This document shows, one piece after another, positions 19,274-29,100 of a stretch of 39,969 nucleotides of DNA. The DNA comes from Candidatus Omnitrophota bacterium (lineage in GTDB: Bacteria; Omnitrophota; Gorgyraeia; Zapsychrales; Fredricksoniimonadaceae), in the NCBI GenBank assembly GCA_903959815.1, contig CAJBYM010000126.1, forward strand, positions 1-39,969. The letters are read 5' to 3'. The notes beneath the pieces are model-generated. The model was not told where the DNA came from. It was given only the letters and a program-made list of their open reading frames with translations, and searched no databases. Both the position numbers and the translations under genes were made by a program. Within the stretch, counting starts at the first letter, position 1. Every line of letters begins with the position of its first letter.

Positions 19274-20098
19274 ATGGGTAAGTTGATCCAAGTCCGCTTG
19301 GGCGAATATCGTCCGGCGATTTATGTGGATGACCGGGATATCGATTGTCGCCGGGGTGATCATGTGATCGTTGAGGTGGATCGCGGCACGGAGTTCGGCC
19401 GCGTCTCTTCACGTTGTGTGCCGAAGTTCGAGTCGGAAAAGAAATTCTTCAGTTCAGGCAAGATCATCCGTAAGACGACCGAAGGTGATATGCGTCAGAT
19501 CGAGCATAACCGGACCAAGGCGAAGGATGCTTTGCATGTGTGCATTTCGAAGATCACGGAACTCAAGCTTGAGATGAACATGCTTTCGTGCGAGTTCGCA
19601 TTCGACGGGTCCAAGGTCATTTTTTATTTTACGGCGGAAGGCCGTGTGGATTTCCGGGATCTGGTCAAGGAGTTGGCCAAGGTATTTCGTGTGCGCATTG
19701 AACTCAAGCAGATCGGCGTGCGCGATCGTGCGAAGATGATCGAGGGATATGGTGTTTGCGGGCAGCATTTGTGCTGTGCTTCCTTCATCAAGGATTTCAG
19801 CCAGTTGTCGATCAAGATGGCCAAAGAGCAGGCACTACCACTCAATCCGTCGAAGATCTCGGGTGTGTGCGGCCGTATCAAATGTTGCATGGCGTATGAA
19901 TACAATGTTTATCGCGAACTGAACAAGGGTCTTCCCAAGATGGGCGGCAAGATCCAGACGCCGGATGGAAAAGGCAAGGTCATAAATCTGGATATTTTAA
20001 AGCGGATGGTTGTTGTGGACCTTGGTGATGGCAAGATCGTTAAAATGAGCATTCCTAAACCCGAAGATGTAAAGAGTGAGCCTGATGTCAAAGAATAA
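19274..20098 (+). CDS. ricT: PSP1 domain protein, RicT/YaaT family
   Basis: Cysteine motifs CGQHLCC and CGRIKCCMAYE, DFRDLVKELAKVFRVRIELKQIGVRDRAKMIEGYGVCG; location tmk-holB-ricT-metG. Confidence 0.9.
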   Translation: MGKLIQVRLGEYRPAIYVDDRDIDCRRGDHVIVEVDRGTEFGRVSSRCVPKFESEKKFFSSGKIIRKTTEGDMRQIEHNRTKAKDALHVCISKITELKLEMNMLSCEFAFDGSKVIFYFTAEGRVDFRDLVKELAKVFRVRIELKQIGVRDRAKMIEGYGVCGQHLCCASFIKDFSQLSIKMAKEQALPLNPSKISGVCGRIKCCMAYEYNVYRELNKGLPKMGGKIQTPDGKGKVINLDILKRMVVVDLGDGKIVKMSIPKPEDVKSEPDVKE

Positions 20099-21593
20099 GT
20101 TTTACGTTACAACACCGATCTATTACGTCAATGATGCCCCGCATATCGGGCATGCCTATACGACGATCCTTGCGGATGTGCTGGCGCGATTTCACCGAGA
20201 GTTGGGTGATGATGTCTTTTTTCTAACAGGCTTAGATGAGCATGGTCAGAAGGTAGAGCAGGCGGCACAGAAGCGGGGTATGGCGCCGCAGGCCCATTGC
20301 GATGATCTGGCGCCACGGTTCCGGGACCTGTGGACCCGTCTTGAGATCAGTCATGATGATTTTATCCGGACGACGGAAAGCCGTCACGTGAAAGTTGTTC
20401 AGGCGATCCTTCAGAGCGTGTATGACAAGGGCGATATTTACCAGAAGGAATATGAGGGTTTATATTCCGTTGCGGAGGAGCGTTTTATAACGGAGAAAGA
20501 AGCCGAGTCAGGCCAGTTCCGTGAAGTGAAGACCATCAAGGAAAAGAATTATTTCTTTAAAATGAGTAAGTATCAAGAGCGTTTGATCAAATATATTGAA
20601 GATCATCCGCAGCTCATTCGTCCCGAACACCGCAAGAATGAGATGCTGGGGTTCTTGCGTCAGCCTTTGGGGGACCTTTGCATTTCGCGTCCGAAGTCGC
20701 GTTTGAGTTGGGGGATCGAGATCCCGTTTGACCGCGATTATGTGACGTATGTCTGGTTCGATGCGCTGATCAATTACATTACAGCACCCGGCTATGGCAC
20801 GGATGAGCAGAAATTCAAGCACTGGTGGCCTGCATCGGTGCAGCTCATTGGCAAGGATATCCTGACCACGCATTGCATTTACTGGACGACCATGCTTTTT
20901 GCACTCGATCTGCCTTTGCCGGAAACGATCTTTGCTCATGGCTGGTGGCTCATCGGTGACAGCAAGATGTCCAAGTCACTGGGCAATGTGATCAAACCGC
21001 TGGATCTGATCGAACAGCATGGCGTTGATGCGGTGCGTTATTATCTTATGGCCGAGATGGTCCTGGGAGCGGACTGCAATTTTACGCCTGAGAACTTTAT
21101 TAAACGTTATAACAGCGATCTTGCCAATGACTTTGGGAATCTTTTGAATCGTGTTTCTGGTTTGATCGGCAAGTATTTTGAAAGTGTTGTGCCGCCTTGC
21201 GTTGAGCCGACGCCGGCGGACCTCGAGATCGTGCGTCAGGGTGAGGCGCTGGGTGTTAAAGTCCAGGCTTTGCTGCAAGAATACAAGGTTGATGCGGCCA
21301 TCAATGAGATCATGAATTTGATCCGTGCCGTTAATAAGTATATGGAAGTCCAGGCACCGTGGAAACTTGCAAAGACGGATCTTCCGTCGGCGGGGCGTGT
21401 GCTTTATGTTGCAACGGAAGCGCTGCGTTTGAGCGCTGTCTTGTTGCGTGCTGTTATGCCACAGAAAGCAGAGCGTGTGCTTGAGATCCTGGGCGCGCAA
21501 GGAACAGGTTTGGCCTGGGGTGGGCTTAAGGCAGGGACAAAGCTTGAGACACATCCTCCGTTATTTCCACGGATCGAAGTCGAGAAACAATAA
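20085..21593 (+). CDS. metG: Methionyl-tRNA synthetase
   Basis: FYVTTPIYYVNDAPHIGHAYTTILADVLARF, FLTGLDEHGQKVEQAA, SKMSKSLGNVI; start MSKNKFYVT at 20085. Confidence 0.96.
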   Translation: MSKNKFYVTTPIYYVNDAPHIGHAYTTILADVLARFHRELGDDVFFLTGLDEHGQKVEQAAQKRGMAPQAHCDDLAPRFRDLWTRLEISHDDFIRTTESRHVKVVQAILQSVYDKGDIYQKEYEGLYSVAEERFITEKEAESGQFREVKTIKEKNYFFKMSKYQERLIKYIEDHPQLIRPEHRKNEMLGFLRQPLGDLCISRPKSRLSWGIEIPFDRDYVTYVWFDALINYITAPGYGTDEQKFKHWWPASVQLIGKDILTTHCIYWTTMLFALDLPLPETIFAHGWWLIGDSKMSKSLGNVIKPLDLIEQHGVDAVRYYLMAEMVLGADCNFTPENFIKRYNSDLANDFGNLLNRVSGLIGKYFESVVPPCVEPTPADLEIVRQGEALGVKVQALLQEYKVDAAINEIMNLIRAVNKYMEVQAPWKLAKTDLPSAGRVLYVATEALRLSAVLLRAVMPQKAERVLEILGAQGTGLAWGGLKAGTKLETHPPLFPRIEVEKQ

Positions 21594-21605
21594 AGAAGGG
21601 TTGGC

Positions 21606-22703
21606 ATGCCCGTAGAAACCATTCGCTGGTCAGGACATTCGCTGCGCATCATTGATCAGACACAGCTTCCGACGAAGCTTGTTTATCTGGATTGCCATGA
21701 TGTCGATGCGCTCTGGCATGCGATCAAGACGCTTAAAGTTCGTGGAGCTCCCGCGTTAGGGATCGCGGCCGCGTTTGGCGTCATTCTCGGTGTGCAAACA
21801 TTTAAGGGCGGGGATACCGCGGTCTTTATTCGCTTTGTCGGGAAAGTGTGCGACCATCTTGCAACCTCCCGTCCGACGGCGGTGAATCTTTTTCATGCGT
21901 TGACGCAGATGCGCGGCTTGGCCGAGAAGAATCCGCATCTTTCCGTTGATGCCTTGAAGGCAGTTCTTTTTTCCGAGGCTCTGACTATTTATGAGGAGGA
22001 TCTTGCGGTGTGCCGGGCCATGGGGGATCATGGCGCGAAGCTCGTCAAGAATGGTATGACACTTATGACGGTGTGCAATGCCGGCGGCTTGGCCACCGGA
22101 GACTTTGGCACAGCGTTGGGTGTGATGTATGCGGCCCAAGCGGCAGGTAAGAAGTTCAAAGTGTATGCACTGGAGACCCGGCCTCTTTTGCAGGGTGCGC
22201 GCTTAACGGCATGGGAATTGCAGAAGAACAAGATCGATGTGACTCTCATTTGCGATAATATGGCGGCCTCTGTCATGAAGAATAAAGGCGTCGATATGAT
22301 TTTCACAGGGGCTGACCGTATTACGGCCAATGGAGATACGGCCAACAAGATCGGCACATACATGTTGGCGATCCTTGCACGGTATCACAAGGTGCCGTTT
22401 TATGTGGTGGCGCCCAGAACAACGTTTGACCTTAAGATGAAAACAGGAGCGTGTATTCCTATTGAAGAGCGTTCTGCGGATGAGGTCAGGAATTTTGCGG
22501 GACGTCTGACGGCGCCGAAAGATGTGGCTGTTTTTAATCCAGCGTTTGATGTCACCCCTCATGAATTGATCTCAGGGATCGTGACCGAGTACGGGATCAT
22601 CCGTAGGCCCGAAAGAGCGAGCGTAGCGAGTTTGGGCCGGAGTGCCGGTCACAGTCAGACCGGCCGTAAGCCGTATAAAAAGAATATTTTGAAAGTCTTA
22701 TGA
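21606..22703 (+). CDS. mtnA: S-methyl-5-thioribose-1-phosphate isomerase
   Basis: VRGAPALGIAAAFGV, LMTVCNAGGLATGDFGTALGV, ETRPLLQGARLTAWEL, IFTGADRITANGDTANKIGTY. Confidence 0.95.
   Translation: MPVETIRWSGHSLRIIDQTQLPTKLVYLDCHDVDALWHAIKTLKVRGAPALGIAAAFGVILGVQTFKGGDTAVFIRFVGKVCDHLATSRPTAVNLFHALTQMRGLAEKNPHLSVDALKAVLFSEALTIYEEDLAVCRAMGDHGAKLVKNGMTLMTVCNAGGLATGDFGTALGVMYAAQAAGKKFKVYALETRPLLQGARLTAWELQKNKIDVTLICDNMAASVMKNKGVDMIFTGADRITANGDTANKIGTYMLAILARYHKVPFYVVAPRTTFDLKMKTGACIPIEERSADEVRNFAGRLTAPKDVAVFNPAFDVTPHELISGIVTEYGIIRRPERASVASLGRSAGHSQTGRKPYKKNILKVL
22606..22664. repeat. Two consecutive hairpins inside the 3' end of mtnA
   Basis: GGCCCGAA ... TTTGGGCC (22606-22613 / 22631-22638, one G-T) and GCCGGTC-acagtca-GACCGGC (22644-22664). 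Confidence 0.75.
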
Positions 22704-23608
22704 CAAAACTTTCGCATCTTGGAGAATTTGGACTCATTGAATCGCTCAAGCGCTTCCAGAATCTTTCCCAGCGGGTGGTCAAGGGTATTGGCGACGATGC
22801 TGCGGTCCTGAAGGTTAAGGGTGGGCGGTATTTGCTTTTTACAACAGATATGCTGGTGCAGGATGTGCATTTTTCACTGCGCATGAGCCCTGCATCTGTG
22901 GGTCATAAAGCGCTGGCATGTAATTTGAGTGATATCGCGGCCATGGGCGGAGAGCCGGTATTTGCGGTCGTGTCTTTAGGGGTGCCGGGGAATATCAGCG
23001 CCAGTTATGTCAAGGGCCTTTACGCCGGCATGTGGGCTGTGGCCCGTGCTTTTGGTGTGAGCATTGTAGGCGGGGATACGGTGCGTTCGGATAAAGTGGT
23101 TGTGAACATTGCTCTTTTGGGAGAGGTGGAGAAACGCAAACTGATCCGTCGGCAAGGGGCGCGTACTGGCGATTGGATCTTTGTATCAGGGCCTTTGGGC
23201 GGATCATTTAAGTCGGGCCGGCATTTGAAATTCACGCCGCGTGTTAAGGAAGCACGTTTTCTGGTCGGGAAATTCAAGCCTTCCGCGATGATGGATCTTT
23301 CTGACGGTTTGGCCGGGGATCTGGCGCATATCCTTAAAGCCAGTTGTGTGGGCGCGCTCATCGAAGAAAAACTGATCCCGCGTCATCGTGGTGTTAGCGT
23401 CGATCGGGCCTTGACCGATGGGGAGGACTTCGAATTACTTTTCACAATGCCTTCCGCACGGGCCAAGAAATTGTTAGAATATGAAGGTCCGGAGAAATTC
23501 CGGTTCTATCCGATCGGTGTGGTGCGTCCTCGGCGAGAAGGTTTTTGTATGGTCAGGGCGAATTCTCAAGTGGAGGCGGTTGAAGTCAAGGGCTACCGGC
23601 ATTTTTGA
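22700..23608 (+). CDS. thiL: Thiamine-monophosphate kinase
   Basis: GIGDDAAVL, LVQDVHFSLRMSPASVGHKALACNLSDIAAMGGEPVFAVVSLGVP, IVGGDTVRSDKVVVNIALLGEV, MMDLSDGLAGDL. Confidence 0.94.
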   Translation: MTKLSHLGEFGLIESLKRFQNLSQRVVKGIGDDAAVLKVKGGRYLLFTTDMLVQDVHFSLRMSPASVGHKALACNLSDIAAMGGEPVFAVVSLGVPGNISASYVKGLYAGMWAVARAFGVSIVGGDTVRSDKVVVNIALLGEVEKRKLIRRQGARTGDWIFVSGPLGGSFKSGRHLKFTPRVKEARFLVGKFKPSAMMDLSDGLAGDLAHILKASCVGALIEEKLIPRHRGVSVDRALTDGEDFELLFTMPSARAKKLLEYEGPEKFRFYPIGVVRPRREGFCMVRANSQVEAVEVKGYRHF

Positions 23609-23609
23609 A

Positions 23610-24071
23610 ATGGCTATGATCCGTCGTGTCACGCATGCATATGAAGAGACCCTGGCATTGGCCGCGAAGTTCGCCAAAGTTTTAAAGCGGGGCGACATGG
23701 TGTGTTTGTTTGGAGATCTTGGCAGCGGCAAGACGGCCTTTGTCAAGGGGATGGCTCAGGGGCTTAACATAGCGCCTGAGCATGTGCATAGCCCGACATT
23801 TACGCTCATGAATATTTATGAAGGCAAGGTGCCGGTTTATCACTTTGATCTTTATCGTATCAGCGTGGCTGATCTTGGCGGTTTGGGCTATGAAGAATTC
23901 TTTTATGGTAACGGGATCACGGTGGTTGAGTGGTCAGAGCGCCTTGAAGAACTATTGCCCAAGGATCATTGGCATGTGACATTAACACATGCGGGAGATG
24001 ATAAGCGTGAGATCAGGGTCACGGTCCAGGGCAAAAGTTTAAAGGCAAGATTAGCGAAGGTTAAACTATGA
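23610..24071 (+). CDS. tsaE: tRNA threonylcarbamoyladenosine biosynthesis ATPase TsaE
   Basis: LFGDLGSGKTAFVKGMAQGL, SPTFTLMNIYEGKVPVYHFDLYR; start MAMIRRV at 23610 within ORF 23481-24071. Confidence 0.95.
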   Translation: MAMIRRVTHAYEETLALAAKFAKVLKRGDMVCLFGDLGSGKTAFVKGMAQGLNIAPEHVHSPTFTLMNIYEGKVPVYHFDLYRISVADLGGLGYEEFFYGNGITVVEWSERLEELLPKDHWHVTLTHAGDDKREIRVTVQGKSLKARLAKVKL

Positions 24072-24790
24072 AGATATTGGCGGTTGATACATCCACCAAG
24101 CATTTGAGCCTCGCTGTCAGCGACGGAGACAAGACCATTGCCAGCCGCAATGTTCGTCCGCGCAAGGATCTTTCCATGACCATCACCTTTGATATTGAGC
24201 GCGTCTTGGCCAAGGCCAATGTGCGTTTAACAGATCTGGATGGTTTTGTGGTCGGGCTTGGTCCGGGCTCGTTCACCAGTTTGCGCGTGGGACTTTCCAT
24301 GCTCAAGGCGTTTGTGATGGTGACGATGAAGCCGGTCGTGGGTGTTTCGAGTCTGGATGCTATCGCGATGAATGTGCGCACGTCGCGTGTTCGTAAAGTT
24401 TTACAGGTTTGTGTCATCAATGATGCCCGCCGCGGCATGGTTTACAGTTCGCTGTATGATAAGAAAGACGGCACGCTGGTGCGTCGCCGGGAATATCAAC
24501 TTGAGCCCATCGAAAAAGTCCTTGAAGGCCTGGAAGGCGAGGTTGTCTTCATCGGGGATGCTATTCCCGGGTACCGTGACCGTATTATGGTTACGGCGGA
24601 GAAGTTCACGCCCGTGTTTGAGGTTGAGAAGCATTGGCTGCCCAAGGCCCAGGAGCTTGCACGCATTGGGTATCAGCGACTTCTCAAGGGTGAAGTGGAT
24701 AAGATCGAAACGCTCGCGCCTCTTTATTTGTATCCGGAAGATTGTCAGGTTTCGGGGCATAAGGATGGAAAAGATAAGGGTCATTCATGA
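24068..24790 (+). CDS. tsaB: tRNA threonylcarbamoyladenosine biosynthesis protein TsaB
   Basis: MKILAVDTSTKHLSLAV, GFVVGLGPGSFTSLRVGLSMLKAF; ATGA overlap with tsaE. Confidence 0.94.
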   Translation: MKILAVDTSTKHLSLAVSDGDKTIASRNVRPRKDLSMTITFDIERVLAKANVRLTDLDGFVVGLGPGSFTSLRVGLSMLKAFVMVTMKPVVGVSSLDAIAMNVRTSRVRKVLQVCVINDARRGMVYSSLYDKKDGTLVRRREYQLEPIEKVLEGLEGEVVFIGDAIPGYRDRIMVTAEKFTPVFEVEKHWLPKAQELARIGYQRLLKGEVDKIETLAPLYLYPEDCQVSGHKDGKDKGHS

Positions 24791-25962
24791 TATTTTCTTC
24801 GTTGCGTGCACTGCGTGCGCCCAAGCCGCTGGCCTGGGTTGAGATCGACTTAGGTGCTATCCGTCATAATTTTCATCAGATCCAGGCTTTGGCACATGAT
24901 CAACTTGAACCTCAGGCGCGACATCAGGTAGATATCCTCTCTGTCGTAAAAGCAGATTCCTATGGTCATGGCATGGTTGAGGTGGCGAAGGCGATCGCTA
25001 AAGAAGGTGGCAGGTTCTTTGCGGTGTCCAATGCCCAGGAGGCCGTGGCATTGCGTCAGAGCGGATGCAAGCATCGCATCATTCTTTTTGAAACGACCAT
25101 GCCGGATCTCGTTCCACATCTTGTTAAATATAATCTGACCCCGGCTGTTTGCACCCGTGAGTTTGCGCGGGATCTGGATACATGTGCCCGACGGGCCAGA
25201 AAAATTGTCCCTGTGCACGTGAAGATCGATACAGGTATGGGGCGTCTGGGTGTTTGGCATAAGGATGCGGCGCATTTTATCCGCGATATCGCAGGCTTGA
25301 AACATCTGAAGATCGAAGGATTGTTCACACATTTTCCGGTTGCGGATACGGATGAAGCTTTCACCCGTGAGCAAATGCATGATTTTTCTAATGTTGTAGC
25401 GGATCTCATTGAAGATGGCATCGCGTTCACTTATTTGCACGCGGCCAACAGTATGGGGTTGGGTGGATACAGGAACAGATTTTTCAATCTTGTTCGTCCG
25501 GGAGTTTCGCTCTACGGGCTTTATCCTGCCGAAGAAATGCGCCCTATCATTTCACTTAAGCCAGCCATGACCGTTAAGGCTACGGTCCTTTTTGTTAAGA
25601 CCATTCATCGTGGCTCCGGTGTCAGTTACGGGCATACGTTCAAAGCTCTTCAGGATATTCCGGCGGCTGTCATATCGATCGGTTACAGTGACGGGTATCT
25701 GCGTGCGTTCTCTAACAAGGCTTATGTTCTCATTAATGGGGTTCCATGTCCTGTCTTGGGGCGCGTGACCATGGACCAGACCATTGTTGATATTTCGCTC
25801 GCGTTATGTGCGGACAAGGTTAAGATCGGGGATGAAGCTGTGGTGTTAGGACGTCAGGGCAAATCTGTGATCAGTGCAGATGAGCTAGCTCAGTGGGCTG
25901 GCACCATCAACTATGAGATCGTTTGTAATTTGGGTAATCGCTTGTCGCGCAGGTATATTTAA
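24787..25962 (+). CDS. alr: Alanine racemase
   Basis: AWVEIDLGAIRHNF, SVVKADSYGHGMVEVAKA (PLP lysine), HVKIDTGMGRLG, VRPGVSLYGLYP, GRVTMDQTIVDI. Confidence 0.95.
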   Translation: MIFSSLRALRAPKPLAWVEIDLGAIRHNFHQIQALAHDQLEPQARHQVDILSVVKADSYGHGMVEVAKAIAKEGGRFFAVSNAQEAVALRQSGCKHRIILFETTMPDLVPHLVKYNLTPAVCTREFARDLDTCARRARKIVPVHVKIDTGMGRLGVWHKDAAHFIRDIAGLKHLKIEGLFTHFPVADTDEAFTREQMHDFSNVVADLIEDGIAFTYLHAANSMGLGGYRNRFFNLVRPGVSLYGLYPAEEMRPIISLKPAMTVKATVLFVKTIHRGSGVSYGHTFKALQDIPAAVISIGYSDGYLRAFSNKAYVLINGVPCPVLGRVTMDQTIVDISLALCADKVKIGDEAVVLGRQGKSVISADELAQWAGTINYEIVCNLGNRLSRRYI

Positions 25963-26056
25963 TTCTTGTCAAGGTCGCCGGGTATGATTTCTTTTATTTA
26001 GTATATTAAAAGACGCATTAAAGACTCTATTTAACAACAGTTTAGGTTTTTTCAAG

Positions 26057-26096
26057 AAAGCGTTTTCCGGGTATGTGTCCGGGAGGCGCTTTTTTA
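26057..26096 (+). terminator. Rho-independent terminator downstream of alr
   Basis: AAAGCGTTTTCCGG-gtatgtgt-CCGGGAGGCGCTTT followed by TTTATT; 14-bp stem allowing G-T pairs, T-tract. Confidence 0.85.
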
Positions 26097-26159
26097 TTGC
26101 TGCGTAGTGTATACTTATTATATGGATCTTTGGTTTTGTCTTGTCTAAAGGAGTAGTAA

Positions 26160-29100
26160 ATGCGCCAGATATTGACCAAGATGACAGCTTATATTGCGCT
26201 TGCCGCATTCGTATTGACGAGTGTTGTGCCGCCATCTTATGCTCAGAGTGTAAGCCTGCTTCCGATACCTGGGAATATGGTCGGTTTAAGCACCTCCTTT
26301 ACGCCTGTTGTTTTACGTGGGATGAAGGTTGATCCGCAGAATCCTTTCAAGTTTGATTTTGTTGTTGATCCCGGTGACAGCGGTTTGCAGGGGGATGCGC
26401 TCAAGGATGAATCGACGCGGCTGGTGCGGTATTTTCTTGCGGCGGTAACGACTCCTGAAAAAGACCTTTGGGTCAATCTTTCCCCTTATGAAAGCGACCG
26501 CATTATTCCTGAGTCATTCGGGATGACGGAAATGGGTCGGGATCTTTTGAGTCAAGATTATATCCTTAAGCAGATCACGTCCTCTTTGATGTATCCCGAA
26601 GGTGAGGCGGGCAAGGTGTTTTGGGCTAAGGTTTATTCACAGGCTTACAGTGCTTATGGTACCACGGATGTCCCTGTCGATACCTTCAACAAGGTATGGA
26701 TTACGCCTGATAAGGCGGAAGTTTACGAGGATCAAGGTGTGGCGTTCGTGGGTGAGAGTCACTTGAAGGTCATGCTTGAAAGCGATTATTTAGCGATGTC
26801 GAATGTGCAAGCGACCGATGGCTCAAGCGTTTCGCCGACCGCTGATATGACCAAACAACTTATGCGTGAGATCATGATCCCTTTGATCGAGAAAGAGGTC
26901 AATGAGGGCAAGAACTTTACGCAATTGCGGCAGGTGTATCAATCTTTGATCTTGTCGGTGTGGTACAAGAAACGTCTTAAGGACAGCGTGCTTAGCCAGG
27001 TTTATGCTGACAGGAATAAGGTTGCGGGCGTGGATATTCAGGACAAGAAAGAAAGTGAGAAGATCTGGGCACAGTATGTGGCGGCATTTAAGAAGGGGGT
27101 TTATAGCTATATTAAAGAAGAGGTTGATGAGTACACGCAGGAGACGATCCCCAGGAAGTATTTCTCCGGCGGTGTCAATGCTGCAGAGATGTTCAAGGTA
27201 GTATCATTTAAACCTTTGCTTCAAAAGGTTAGGTCTATATTTTATAAAGGCTTGGTGATTGCATCTTTTATTGTATTGGCATCCAATGCCCTTGGTCAGG
27301 CACAATCCATTGTTGCGCCTGTTCAAGATCAGGGTACGGGGGCGGCGCAAGTGACAGCACCCAGGATTGCTGAGTTTACAAATGCGACAATCGATGCTTG
27401 GGCTAAAGTATCTTTTGCGGGCCAGGATGACCGCATTGATCCGTCCCATCCTGCAGCTCAGAAACATATGAAGATATTCAATGACAAATTGAGTGGCTTA
27501 AAAAAGTTGTTCAAGGAAAAGACGGGTTTTGAGATCGGGGATGCTGGATCGCTGTGGATCCAGCGCCACGAGAAAAGCGGCAATCCGGAAGGTATAGAAA
27601 CAATAGTTAATTTACTTGGTTCAGATGGGAAGATCCTTGGTTCTTGCCAGATTGTTCAGAAGTTTACGAATTTCTTAAATGATCGTATTAATGTTGGGGC
27701 ATTGAATGTTTATATGGTGGGAGAAGATGGGCAGCCAAATCTTAAACAGGGGATCAATTTACAGGAGCCGGAAACAAGTATGATGACAATGAATGAATGG
27801 TCTGATTTTATTGGCCCGTTCATGGATTATACGAACAATGGCTGGTCGATGGATCAATCGTCCAAGGATAAATTACGGGATCCTTTTCAGACAGGGACGG
27901 TCACTGTAACATTTGAGAACCATGGTTTTAAGATGGATGTTGAGCTGGGCTGGTCATGGAAAGATGGTGAAAAAAGGCTTTTGATCAAGATAAGCAATGG
28001 TGTTACAACGTTTAACCTTGAGGAAGGAACATCGGAATTTATGCAGAATCTTGCCGTAGTGGGTGCAAGAGCTGCGACTCCTTTTGTGGCACTAGGAGTA
28101 GGTGCATGGGATATGGTCCGTGGGTCTGTTGATCCTAGTGTAAGGGCCAAGGCCGAGCAAGATCATCGGGATTATATGTGGCAAAAGACGGGGCCGCTCT
28201 TACGCAAGATGATGGAAAAGAAGTTTAAGTCTGGCAAAATTGACAATAGATATTTTACAGTCGATGAGCTTCAAGTACCATCGATCTTTGTGGACCATCT
28301 TAATGAGATCTCTAAAGATTATCTTATCGGTGAAGGTGATATTAAAGATATCCAGGCACATATTGCCAGTGACAGCATTGATCCTGTGTATTTTCAAGCG
28401 TTCAATCTTTTGTTGAATGAAGGGCCTTTTTATATGTTCTTGGCGTGGAAAGATAATGGGCTTCCGGATTATCCGCAGACGTTCAAGAATTTAGTTAATA
28501 GCAATGACGGAAAAAATGGTACCGAAATGTTGGAGAAAGTAAAAGAGGTTGTAGCTGAAGCCCGTGCGGCTGTTGATAAGATGAAGCAGGAGAAAATGAA
28601 GGCGGCCAACAAGGGTTTAACTTATCAAGTGACCCAGGCAGATATTAAGGCCGGCAAGGCTTTGGATGCAGATAAAGGAGAAATACAGGAGTTTTGGCGG
28701 TCGCGTACTGCTTCTGTGGTTGTGACGGATTTTGAGAGCGGCAGGAAAGGTTCCCAGGAAGGCGGCATGGCTAAGATCGATGGGAAGCCGTATTATGTCA
28801 AGTTTTATGAGAATGAGGACCGGATGCGTGCAGAGTGGCTGAGTTGGATGATCTATCGGCAGGTTGGTATCCCTGTGGTGGATGAAATGGTCGTTGTTGA
28901 TGTTAATGGCCGTAAGGGGATAGCTTCAAGTTGGGTAGAAGGTTCATCTGTAGGCGGGCTTGATCCTTATCAGGACAAGAAATTGTTAGCTTTGGAATTT
29001 GTTGCCGCGGCTTTCATCCAGGACCGTGACAGGGGGACCGAAGAAAATTATCTTAATACAAAGGATGGGAAGGTCGCGATTGATTTCGGCGGTTCGGCCA

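Noticed and set aside
26100-26130. Sigma70-like promoter (TATACT / TATTAT) before the 1153-aa gene
   Set aside because: A -10-like hexamer is visible but no properly spaced -35 box; too weak to call
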